Shown here: positions 55,073 to 64,000 of the stretch, piece after piece
How positions within the stretch are numbered: the stretch's first letter is position 1
How the letters are laid out: each line of letters starts with the position of its first letter
Assembly: GCA_003988855.1 (NCBI GenBank)
Contig: QYAI01000018.1
Span: 1-64,000, forward strand
Direction: 5' to 3'
DNA length: 64,000 nucleotides
Origin: Arachnopeziza araneosa
Lineage: Eukaryota > Ascomycota > Leotiomycetes > Helotiales > Arachnopezizaceae
Program-made: the position numbers and the translations under genes
The notes under the pieces: model-generated
Database searches by the model: none
The model's input: the letters and a program-made list of their open reading frames with translations, nothing else
What the model was told of the DNA's origin: nothing

Positions 55073-56081
55073 ATGTCGTTGCCTTCCAACCTCATCCGCT
55101 CTTCCACACAAAATGTCTCCAAGCTCAGGCTCCCTCAAGCTCTGAGCGCTTCAGGCCCTCAACGCTATGCTCCTCTGTACCAAGCAAAGAGCACTACCAG
55201 GCACCTAGCTACAGTCTCTGACTCAAAGTCCATTCCAAATGTGTGCTTTAACGGCTCTGCACCACGACACATACCTGAACAAGGCAGCAATCCCCCCAAA
55301 CCAGACGAAAGGACAGTAAAACTGGGAAACAGTATGTCACTCCTGTCCCTGATCTAGCATAGCGAGAGGCTCTTTAGAGCCAGCTCTCATCGAACCAGAT
55401 TAATTCTCTCCCGGCGCTTCGTATGCCGGCTAACAGCACTCAGCTCTTCGAATCCTTCAATCTCGGCTTCCAACACTTCTACAGTCGCCGCTCCCGCAAG
55501 AAATTCTCTCCCCTCAGATAACGCTGCATCTTTTCCCCTCTACCCACCCTCACTTACCCACCGTTTCAGGACGGGTCGGCTATTCTGCTGCTCTATGGAC
55601 CTCCCCTATTGCCTGGGGCCGAGTCCCTCTTGTTGGAAATGTACAGCTTGAGATCCTTTCCGAGCGTATGATCAAGCATTCACATTCTTTGTCCTCCAAT
55701 ACGATTCGTCCGGAACAGCTCATTGTGCGATGGAGAACGATTGGCAAGACGAGAGGGAAAGGTACAGGCGCTTTCTACAAGGGGATTGGCGGTAGCGAGA
55801 ATGTGGATAAGATCACTGAGTGGCTAGGCGGAGGGAAGGGCGAGGACGACAGTAAAGAGTTTACAGGCCTATTCATCTTTGAATTTGATGATGAGGGTAG
55901 GGTTGTGTCTCACACAATTGAACATGTTCAGGAAGGTGGAAATTGGGAGAGAGGAGTAGGTGCTAGGGTTGTAGGACTTACGGATTGGCTTTTGGGTGGT
56001 ATGAAGAAAAAGGGAGACGGAGGAGCACCTTGTCCTGCATTTTGGGTTGTGGATGGGAAAGAGATGCATAGAAGGTTATGA
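55073..56081 (+). CDS. Mitochondrial DUF2358-like protein of unknown function
   Basis: Two exons (55073-55331, 55444-56081) encode 298 residues. The first 45 residues are rich in Ser, Arg and Gln, with almost no acids, like a mitochondrial presequence. The spliced join gives VKLGNTLRILQSRLPTLLQS, then PLPQEILSPQITLHLFPSTH, PTVSGRVGYSAALWTSPIAW, GRVPLVGNVQLEILSERMIK, EQLIVRWRTIG and GLFIFEFDDEGRVVSHTIEH. This order of a helix followed by a curved antiparallel sheet resembles the NTF2-like DUF2358 proteins such as human C6orf136. The C-terminus (GLTDWLLGGMKK) is conserved-looking. Biochemical function is not known. The acceptor at 55443 was chosen because it alone joins the long open frame in phase. 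Confidence 0.82.
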
Positions 56082-58747
56082 TAAAGTGTTATGAAGATGT
56101 TGATTCCGGCGTTTGGCTATGGGCATGATAGGTGTTGTGGAATCCAAAGTTGGGATTTACGAGATGTAAGATATTGTAAGTGTATTGAATATACATACGC
56201 CTCTCAACGTGAGTCTTGTCATTGCTCCGAATAAGGAAATTTCAATAAACAAAAAAACTCGCTCTTGAGAATTCATTTCACAAGTCCATCCATGTTTCAG
56301 CTCTTGTCACTGGGACTTGCAGAACGCCGAAGCCTTTGGGGCAGAGTGAGAGATGGTTCGTGGTGTCGAGGATCCAAGGACGCTGCACGGGTCGTAGATT
56401 AGTTTTCAAGGTCTTCTCCGCCGTTCGAAGCGAGCTTAGCAGACATGGTAATCTTGCAGCGTTAGCTAGCGGCTAAGGTTGACGTAGCCTGGGAGTCGAG
56501 ATATTCAAGCTCTTCGCCTTTTCTCGTATGCAGCTACTACAAACAGGGTTACTAGTATTATGCTGTAGCGGGATAGGGCAGCAGAAGCCTCTCTCACTTT
56601 AATCACAAATCAACGGCCAATCCATCCGAAATCTGGTTTAGCATGAGCTGAGAGAATCAGATTGAGACTACGCCTGAGCTGAGCAGCAGAACACTCCTAC
56701 GGTCTTTAGATCCAATTGAAGTGATTATGGTTGCAATGCCTTGAGGAGCCCTGTTAAAAGGCACTGTCATACATAGCATTCTGGCTAACAACAAGCGTGA
56801 AGATTGAATCAAGACTTTGGTGGAACATCCAGCATATCGCTGGTACAATAAAACTCTATGGCCGAGTTATGTTAGAAGTCTCTCAAACTTGGGTTCAAAC
56901 TAATTCAAGACTGAGAAGAGGTAAGAAGAGGCATAGGGGGACGGGTGAAGGGGAGAATGATTTATCGCTAACGCCTCTCAACACTGCAAGTCGAAATTAC
57001 CTATCTCTAAACAATTAATGAACAAGCGAGTACCGTGAACTTTGTCCAAGAGATATTTATGAAATCACCCAAATCAAACATCTCTTCCTAAGATCCCTCT
57101 CTTATCTTCTGCGCTTGATTTCTGTCGATGGTTTCCGAAATTTCTCCTAGTATCTCCGGCCTTCTTTCAATTCATAAATAAATAAAAAACCTCGCCGCAT
57201 CTCGGATCACTCAACGATGCGGATCCAGGCGAGCCTACAAACCGAACATGTGCTATTGTGTGAAATCTCTCTGGATGGACTGAATAAAATCTAACGCATC
57301 TCCGAGCAGGTCTGTCATCAGTGGCCCCATTTCTGAGCTTCCTCGGACATAGGTCAAGAATATATGACCTAGCCGCCTTTGCGCTCCTGTGAGGACGAGT
57401 AAGCTCCTCTTCTATAGGTGAGTTAACCTTTATCATCTTGTTTCGATTCTTGAAACTCATATATTCTAGAGTCAATCGCATATTGTGAGTCGCGTGAGAA
57501 ACTCTGATCAGGGCTTGCGATGATTGTTTTGTTTATCGCGGCGAGCTAAGCGAGGTGGTCACCTTTGGTGGTGATTTGAATGACGCTTGACCTTTTCAAT
57601 CATCGGATTCTGTTTCTGGTGATTTTTAATTATGTTTTCTGGGGAAGCTTCTAGATGCGTACCATGAGCTCGTCATTTTCAGCCTACTCTTGCATTCAAA
57701 CATCTTCTTGCCCTCTCTTCTTCCCTTCCTTCCCCTAGCGCCTCGCTTAACGCTTACCGTAAACACACCACTTCATCTACTTCACATATCTCTCCTCCAC
57801 AAGGCAAGAATATTTAATATCCAGGAAACGAGAAGGGACACATCAAAAGCACAATTTATATATAAGTTTTCAGTAGTATCTAGTAGACACCGGGTGATCA
57901 CTGGATCCAGTCTCTTGAATCGACAACCCTCCCTCAAATCTCGTCAGAAATAATTTTTAATAGGACAGACGCTGTCACATATGACTAAAGACTAAAGAGA
58001 ACAAGGGTACCTCTGCTGTCTGTAATAACTTGGTCTTAGATAACTTTCAAATCTAGTTCTGCTTTCCTCGTTTAACTGCAGTTTAAGATCTGCGCTTCGA
58101 GTTCTGATTTTGCTTTTCTAAAGTCCAATTATTACACCATATCTTCGTCTATACAGAGATGCCTGACGAATTATTGTCCTTTCAATTGTGCCCAATTTCC
58201 CATATAATCTGTAACAAAAACTCTGCTTACCAATTTCCATTTCCGTCGTTGGCCGTGAGTTTATAGTTTCTATGCCGTCTATGTTATAGTTTTGTTAATG
58301 CCTGTTATCTGGAACACAGCTGCCTCTTTCTACCTACAAGATATCGTGATGGTATCCGCTCTGGAACGTACAAGGGCCTTGCAAGAACTGATTTTGAACC
58401 CTCTTATCGTAGCGCACGAACTAGTGCCGGAGTGTTCAGCCTGATGATCTGCCGAACTTTTTACCAATTCAGCTTAATCGTATACGAGTGTACTAATTTA
58501 ATCTGCTGAGTTGGCCTCTAATGTCTGAGTCGTAGGTTGTCCGCACAGAAGGCCAAGCTACGGATGTTATTGTCACGGCCATGAACGACATATAATAATT
58601 TCAGCCTCTATTGGTCGAAAGCCTCAAAGTCGAAAATTCTGATTATACCACGAGATTCGCCGCTTATGAGTGTCCTTCCACAAGGCGAGCAAGCCAGAGT
58701 CTGTGTGTCGGTATCCGCTTTGTGTGATGCCTTATGTTATCATCTTC
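56082..58747. other. 2.7-kb region without a supported gene
   Basis: Frames up to 104 codons are scattered on both strands with no motif. The sequence is AT-rich with short A- and T-runs, and I see no transposon, tRNA or repeat array. Confidence 0.5.
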
Positions 58748-59397
58748 CTAAAGAGGGTCAAAGATAAGGATGGTGCCGGGAGCCAAAACTCGGAGGCGGA
58801 CATGATACTGGCATACGCTGCTTTGGGCGCCTGCCTCACGCTGCAGTTGGTGAGAGTCGCTGGTCGGGGCGGGAAGAATGTGAAGATCTGGAAGTTCGTC
58901 GGTCATGTTGTGAAAGTTGCAAAGAAAGAAATGAACATCTGGGATTGTTGCGTATGTTCCCCAGGCAATCGGCTTTGGGACTAATCCCAGCATTGCTTCG
59001 TACATCAATGATATGGAGGTGAACTCGCCCGACATCATACCCTTTCCACGATCTCCAAAAGATGTCTGAGGGAAATTCAAGGTTAGCGTTGCAAGTAGCA
59101 TTGTCCAAATTCGAAGCGATTTACTTTGAGAAAATAATAATTCGGTTCGCCATTCCGAAACGCGTCAAGCTTAGCAGTACAAGTCCAGAAACTCGCTCCA
59201 TGCGCGATGATATCCGTGATAGTAGTGCCCTCGGGTAGTTCTAAGGCTTGATTAGACCTTGTGATCTGGAAATTATCTTGTAAAAGGTGCTTACTAGCTA
59301 AGACGCTCGGATCGATTATCTGAATAGCTTCAACCGGGACGTCGGCCTCCTCACTATGCTCAGTATGCTCGTTGACCATAGCTGACACTTGATACAT
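58748..59397 (-). pseudogene. Truncated fructosamine/ketosamine-3-kinase-like gene
   Basis: A first exon (start at 59379 or 59397, ending at 59125) carries LPEGTTITDIIAHGASFWTC and NYYFLK, the N-lobe with the expected ATP-binding Lys. A 59-nt intron leads to TSFGDRGKGMMSGEFTSISL, then GLVPKPIAWGTYATIPDVHF and HNMTDELPD, which are conserved in the fructosamine-kinase-related phosphotransferase family. After ELPDLHILPA the frame no longer matches. A shifted frame (PRPATLTNCSV) resembles the expected continuation for about ten residues, then nothing. The catalytic HGD loop and the rest of the C-lobe are missing before the stop at 58748. The predicted product is about 190 residues and should be inactive. 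An unannotated downstream exon could exist, but I found none. Confidence 0.7.
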
Positions 59398-59855
59398 TGA
59401 TAATACCGAAGCTTGTCGGTTATTAACTTCGATCAACCGCCCATAACTTCTAGAGGTCAGCAACAGTTTTCTTTCCGAAAGATTTCGAAGGCAGAAGCAT
59501 GGCGGGTAGGGTGAGGTACCTATCAGAGCTTCCTTGGTGACAATGTAGGTCGGAATCCCTTGCGCATGGCCTAAAACCTGTACGGAGAATGTACTAATTA
59601 ATAACTAGTAGCTCCCCGTAGAGAATCAGAAATTTGTTAGCACGAATTTCGTTCCGAAGTCCGAGTACTTAAGCAAGTGCTCCTTGAGAGACTGGATATG
59701 TAAACAAATATCATTTTATGTTATATTTATTCCGGATAACCGTCTTCTATATATGTTTTATGAACGAAAGCACGCCATATAATATTACTCCAAGACTCCA
59801 AGTATACTCTCCCTTGTCTCACTCTCTTCCTACCATCCCTATCCATTCTCACGAC
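59398..59855. other. Intergenic region, no supported gene
   Basis: AT-rich, 458 nt. No feature is seen; it should include the upstream region of the broken kinase and the 3' flank of the GNAT gene. Confidence 0.5.
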
Positions 59856-60470
59856 TCATAACTCCTTCCTGAAAAAAGTCGCATCACACCTCCCCGACTT
59901 CCCCCCTGATCCACTCCACGACGCATACCCCGTACAAGTCCCCCACTCCTCCCAACCCAGCTCCCGGTAAAAGGCCCTGGCAGGCGTATCCGTCGCCGTA
60001 TCGAGCGTGAGCAGCGTCCTCCCAACCCCCTTGGCGAGATCTTCTACCTGAGCCATGAGCAGCCGAGCTATTCCTTGGCGTCTAGCATCGGGCGCGACCA
60101 TCAGTTTGAGGATTTCGGCCCGGTGAGCGTGTGTGGTTTTTGGGACGAGGAGAAGCTGGATGGTGCCGAGGATGGGGAGTGCAAGGGACTGCGTCTGGGG
60201 GTCGGAAGAGGTAGGCGTGGATGTGATGATGAAGAGGTAGAGCGTAGGAGGGTTACTTCCTACTTGTGGGGCCACGATGTCGTTCCAGTAGGACGAAGCT
60301 TCGGATTCAGAGAGCGGGGAGAGGAATCCGAGGGAGGAGCTTAGAGGATCGTCGACGCAGGATTGGAGGAGGTGGGTTAGCTGGGGCGAATTCTGGTTGA
60401 TTTGATCTTTGGTGGTGAGAGCGGTGATTATCAAGGGGGTTGGGCCAGGGTTTGGGAGAGCGGAAGACAT
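59856..60470 (-). CDS. GNAT-family N-acetyltransferase
   Basis: This intronless gene encodes 204 residues. Residues about 85-185 form a GNAT domain. AEILKLMVAPDARRQGIARL is the strand plus the acetyl-CoA loop (R-R-Q-G-I-A), and TLLTLDTATDTPARAFYREL with GWEEWG is the C-terminal motif with the usual Tyr. The N-terminal segment is short and variable. This is a bacterial-style single-domain acetyltransferase; such genes are common in fungi, often with detoxification roles. The substrate cannot be predicted, and there is no evidence of its transfer beyond its intronless structure and higher G+C. Unrelated in detail to the acetyltransferase at 17.4 kb. Confidence 0.88.
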   Translation of the reverse strand: MSSALPNPGPTPLIITALTTKDQINQNSPQLTHLLQSCVDDPLSSSLGFLSPLSESEASSYWNDIVAPQVGSNPPTLYLFIITSTPTSSDPQTQSLALPILGTIQLLLVPKTTHAHRAEILKLMVAPDARRQGIARLLMAQVEDLAKGVGRTLLTLDTATDTPARAFYRELGWEEWGTCTGYASWSGSGGKSGRCDATFFRKEL

Positions 60471-60929
60471 AAGTGAGGATTATGGGCAAAGTAAGAGTGC
60501 TTACTTGGGGAAAGACTTCCAAGAATGAAGGGGATATATTGGCACTACCAAGTAGATAGGTCCTCTCCTACAATGATAAGGAGAGATCATTGGAGTCAGA
60601 CGGGTGATTAATATTCCGATCTTAGCGAGTAGGGCGATGCAGAAAGATTGATCCAGTTTCAACCTTGAGAAATTGGTGCTAAGCACTTAAGTAGGTGCAA
60701 GATGAGAGAACAGTAGAGAGCTTTTCAAAAGCATCGCTTGTCATTTGTTGTTCGACTTGAGATACCCATCGTGGACTCCGCCTTGGGAAAATGCAAAGAG
60801 CTAGAACGCAGATGCAAAACTCCTCCACAGTCCATAAAATCATATCTTCACATACCCCATCAGCCTCTCACCACTGAAAGAGTTCGTTCACTCCTCACGC
60901 TTCCCATTGTGTTGATACCCTTACGCCAT
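60471..60929. other. Intergenic: upstream region of the GNAT gene
   Basis: These 459 nt hold the GNAT promoter and the 3' flank of the PLDc_N-type gene. No other feature is seen. Confidence 0.5.
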
Positions 60930-61356
60930 CTACACAATAGGCTCATAACCACTGTGGGAAGCACGGTCCGAGAACAACCAGTAGACGATCAAGCCAATGA
61001 CCGGGAACAAGAAGACACCCGCACACCAAGCGACCTTGTGAAGAGGTGGGCGGTTTGACTTGAGGACCTCGACTGTATCACCATTAGCCATCTACCCCAC
61101 TACATATCCCAGGCGACGAAACAGGGAACAGAACTTACTCCACACAATGATATCAAGAATTAAAACAATGAATCCAACGATTCCCCCACCAGAGCCCCAT
61201 TGAATGGAATTGCCATGATGGCCCTGTCAAGGAATTAGTGTCCAAAGCTACCAACAACTTGCTGTTACTTACAGCAACATCGACGGCGGGGGCAGCAAAG
61301 GCAAAGGCGTAGAAAGTGAATTGCAGAAACAGGGTGAAGAGGGCGTTAGACAACAT
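60930..61356 (-). CDS. Small membrane protein with a phospholipase D N-terminal (PLDc_N) type domain
   Basis: Three exons (61273-61356, 61139-61223, 60930-61072) encode 103 residues. The start MLSNALFTLFLQFTFYAFAF is a signal peptide or first membrane helix. Next, GGGIVGFIVLILDIIVWIEV and LKSNRPPLHKVAWCAGVFLF with PVIGLIVYWLF form two helices around a short basic loop. This is the PLDc_N (cardiolipin-synthase/phospholipase D nuclease N-terminal) membrane domain, here without any catalytic domain. Fungi carry several such short proteins of unknown role. The phases (0, then +1) make the exon joins unambiguous. Confidence 0.85.
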
Positions 61357-61703
61357 GATGACAATGATGAACTGCTGGATGTGAAGTGGTGAGGAATTGT
61401 TGTTGTTGGTGATGAGAAGAGAAGAAAAAGAGTCGGCTGAGGAGTGGGAGGTTGGAGCGGTTATGAGCGTGGGATGACGTATTAGGAGCACCAGGGTCTG
61501 TGCGGGATTGGCGGTTGCCTGGTGGAGGAAAGCTCCCATCGAAATCAGAGACATGCATCAGATTCCTTCTTTCGCGACATCAAGATACGTGAGATAAGAT
61601 ACACAATGCAGATTCACTCTCGTTTGTGTATCTTTGCAACCAATCGTTCGAACCAGGTATTGCGGTCAGCTGGGTCATATGGGCTTGTCTATGTCTACCC
61701 ATC
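61357..61703. other. Intergenic region, promoter of the PLDc_N-type gene and 3' flank of the aminopeptidase
   Basis: 347 nt between two minus-strand genes. Microsatellite-like TTG and AAG runs occur near 61395-61430. Confidence 0.5.
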
Positions 61704-64000
61704 TCATTCAGCATAACCATGAGCTTTCAACCACTCCAGAATAACGCCTGCATCTCTTTCCTTATATTTTGCTTTTCCCAAAATCGTGTCCTTCACCACG
61801 TTCAATGTACGGTCATAACCTCGGTTATCCTTGCCCTCGAAGAATGTTGCAATCTCCTTTTCCGTTTCTCGATCGTTAAATTTATTCAAACTGAATCGCA
61901 GGAAACGATCAAGCAGCACCATGTTCTTGCTAAGTTTGTCCTTGATTGCATCAAAGTTCTCTTGGATATACTTCCAGAGAACCATACGAGCCTCGACATT
62001 GGCTGAGAGTGCCGTCGCACCAGTGTGCATGTCTTGCGTCGGGACCTCGCTGAAGAGAAGTGCCAAAAAATCTTGTATGAGATCTTGCTCCTGAGTGCGG
62101 CCAAGTGCACGAAGTGATATCTCTCTACCATCAACGGAAGTTGTATTCTTCCATTCGCTCTTGAGAGACTTGTATTCAGCCTTTGCACCATATCGAATTG
62201 CAATACTGAAGATTGCGGTCCGAAGATTCTGATTAACAGCCGACTTGTCCTGTCCAGTCATGTACAGATCAAAGCGTCGTTTTGCTTCTGCAATCACTCT
62301 GTCAAGCGTTAGACGTCTGTATAGGAAAGCGGGTTCTACTACTCACTTTTCGTGACCATTCGTACCGGCGCTGAGGAGTAGCAAAGCACGCAATTGGTGT
62401 GTTAGAAAATCATCCTTTGGCGATGATTCCCAACCAATCTTCTCAACAGCAGGACTAATCAATTTAAGTATGAATTTCTTCAGACTCTCTGAGATAACTT
62501 TATCCCCCGAAAAAACTGCCTTGACAGTGCCAAGGGAGCCAAGAATCTGTGACCAGACTAAATAGTTCGTCTCGGATTGGAAGCCCTCGACGAATGCCAG
62601 AAGGCCAGGAGTTGCTGCTTCTCCTGATAGAGCCAAGGCACCAGCATCGCCAACAATACCTTCAAATTTGTGAGTGCGGTTCCAAAAGAAAGATAAGAAA
62701 CATACCAATTTTGTCCGAGATGCTCAAACGGTCGATTTGAGTGCTAAGCTTGGCAAGTCGTGGAGGTGGGTACTTGGTTCGGTAGAAGCCAGTGTTGTCT
62801 TTGTTGATCTTGTAAAAAGAATCATCAACATCTCTGATAATATCTTCTCTCTTGGTGAAAGCTATCTGTGTAACTTCATTCGTACCAACCTTGCCTTCGA
62901 AACCGAGTGGTATCCACCAGGTGGTGCTATCATCATCCGGTGTAACATCACCGGTTGAGAGATAGCGTGACTGCTTGACACTAATTTGTCCAGGCTCTTC
63001 ACCAACAGTGAGGACTGGGAACCCGATTTTTTGAATCCAAGGATCCATCAAAGCAGGAACATCTTGACCAGACGCTTGGCTTAATGCTAACCAGAGATCT
63101 TTCGTCTTGGCATTCCCATAAGCATGAGATTTCAAATAATTTCCCACACCCTTGAGAAAGGTATCCTGGCCAAGATGAGCAGCTAGCATACGAATAACAG
63201 AGCTTCCTTTGAGATAGCTGATGGAGTCGAATATTTGATCCACATCCAAGGCGTCCTTTACTGGAACCTCGATGGGGTGCGAACTACGCAGTGAGTCCAG
63301 CGTAAAAGCTGTTTGCATACCCTCCGAGACAAATTGAGGCCAGACATGCCAATCAGGATGGATATGGTCTGTTGCTAACCATCCGACCCAAGTCGCAAAT
63401 CCCTCATTGAGCCATAGTTCGTTCCACCAATCCATCGTAACGAGGTTACCAAACCATTGGTGTGCCAATTCGTGAGCTACAACATAGGCAACCCTGTTTT
63501 TGTATTTCTGATCCGATGCCTTCTCATCAAACAAGACAGCTGTAGTTCTGTAGGTTATTAGACCCCAATTTTCCATTCTACAAGCGTTAGTATTAGATTA
63601 ATAGATTACTAAGAGTGCTTGAGTTCTCCTTACGCCCCGTGAGACTACGCAAACTACGGTCAGTATTGTTTTCTTGCTACATAAAGAGATAGGTAATTTA
63701 TGATTGCCTAATAGATTAGTCTCAAGTTTCGAGCCAATGAAATGGGTAGGAGAATAAGTGAACACGGTGATTGGCATCGGAAGTTGGCAAATAGCAACTT
63801 ACAAATTCATGAACAGCGACCAAGTCGCACTTGGGTAGCGGATACTCGATTCCAAATATGTCGGAGAAGTAATCTATTATCATAGGAGCATGGTCAAGAG
63901 CCCACTGGCCTTGGCTTTTCAAACCCTTTGTAGTATAAACTCGTACGGGAAGGGCCTTATCTCCATACTTTCTCTTGGTAAAGGCTTCAATATACTCAAA
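61704..64000 (-). CDS. M1-family zinc aminopeptidase, N-terminus outside the window
   Basis: Visible exons are 63803-64000 (partial), 63634-63644, 62706-63577, 62347-62659 and 61704-62298, giving 662 residues. The exopeptidase motif GAMENWGLITYRTTAVLFDE is assembled over an 11-nt exon. The zinc site is VAHELAHQWFGNLVTMDWWN followed by LNEGFA: HExxH plus the second Glu. The C-terminal ERAP1-like helical region follows (GIVGDAGALALSGEAATPGL and on) and ends GVILEWLKAHGYAE. The family removes N-terminal residues from peptides in the cytosol, as in yeast Ape2 and puromycin-sensitive aminopeptidase. About 220-330 residues of the N-terminus lie beyond 64000. Introns and phases agree across all five exons. 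Confidence 0.94.

Noticed and set aside
1..64000. Secondary-metabolite cluster, CRISPR array, prophage or bacterial operon
   Set aside because: No PKS/NRPS/terpene backbone, spaced repeats or phage genes were seen. Gene structure is eukaryotic throughout.
1..64000. tRNA genes
   Set aside because: I scanned for GGTTCGAnYCC-type T-arms on both strands. Near matches (53270, 61650 and others) lack the paired stem, so none is called.

Overview
This window is nuclear DNA of a filamentous ascomycete (Pezizomycotina). Many genes have several short introns (mostly about 45-210 nt) with GTRNGT-like donors, the proteins are typical fungal orthologues (Ypt1, Vps10, Atp1, Emc7, Pmp3, Scd6/Sum2), and genes lie on both strands with no operons. 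Protein character suggests Leotiomycetes; that placement is inference only. Gene models below were built by joining reading frames across splice sites that restore both frame and family similarity. No search could be run.

Layout. 0-6.5 kb is relatively AT-rich and gene-poor: a decayed Fot1/pogo-type transposase relic, an acyl-CoA-binding membrane protein, a flavin-reductase-like protein, a broken metallo-beta-lactamase fragment and a small NTF2-like gene. 6.5-16.6 kb is dense and RNA-centred: RNase III and mitoribosomal mS33 share a 177-nt divergent promoter, followed by a Pumilio protein, a Pex39-like KPWE-motif protein and the P-body protein Scd6/Sum2. 17-24.4 kb is metabolic: a GNAT acetyltransferase, selenoprotein-O-type AMPylase, an aldo-keto reductase and a radical-SAM lysine 2,3-aminomutase-like enzyme. 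24.4-28 kb is non-coding as far as I can see. 28-38.8 kb holds ATP synthase alpha, Vps10 and an unrecognised 591-residue protein. 38.8-44.2 kb is a 5.4-kb stretch with no supportable gene. 44.2-56.1 kb is a membrane and trafficking block: Emc7, a WW-domain protein, a Rab4/14-like GTPase with a long insert, a Pns1/CTL transporter, Pmp3, Ypt1/Rab1 and a mitochondrial DUF2358-like protein. 56.1-58.7 kb is empty. 58.7-64 kb has a truncated fructosamine-kinase-like gene, a second GNAT, a small PLDc_N-type membrane protein and an M1 aminopeptidase that runs off the window end.

How the genes work together. I see no biosynthetic cluster or defence island. Two loose themes recur. One is mitochondrial function: mS33, Atp1, SelO, a possibly mitochondrial aminomutase, the DUF2358-like protein and perhaps a Pumilio regulator. 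The other is endomembrane and peroxisomal traffic: Vps10, Ypt1, the Rab4/14-like protein, Emc7, a Pex39 candidate and an Atg37/ACBD5-like protein. The most checkable observations are an 11-nt microexon inside the aminopeptidase GAMEN motif, the Pex39-like gene, the Pumilio recognition code, a perfect hairpin just upstream of the Atp1 start, and the decayed transposon.
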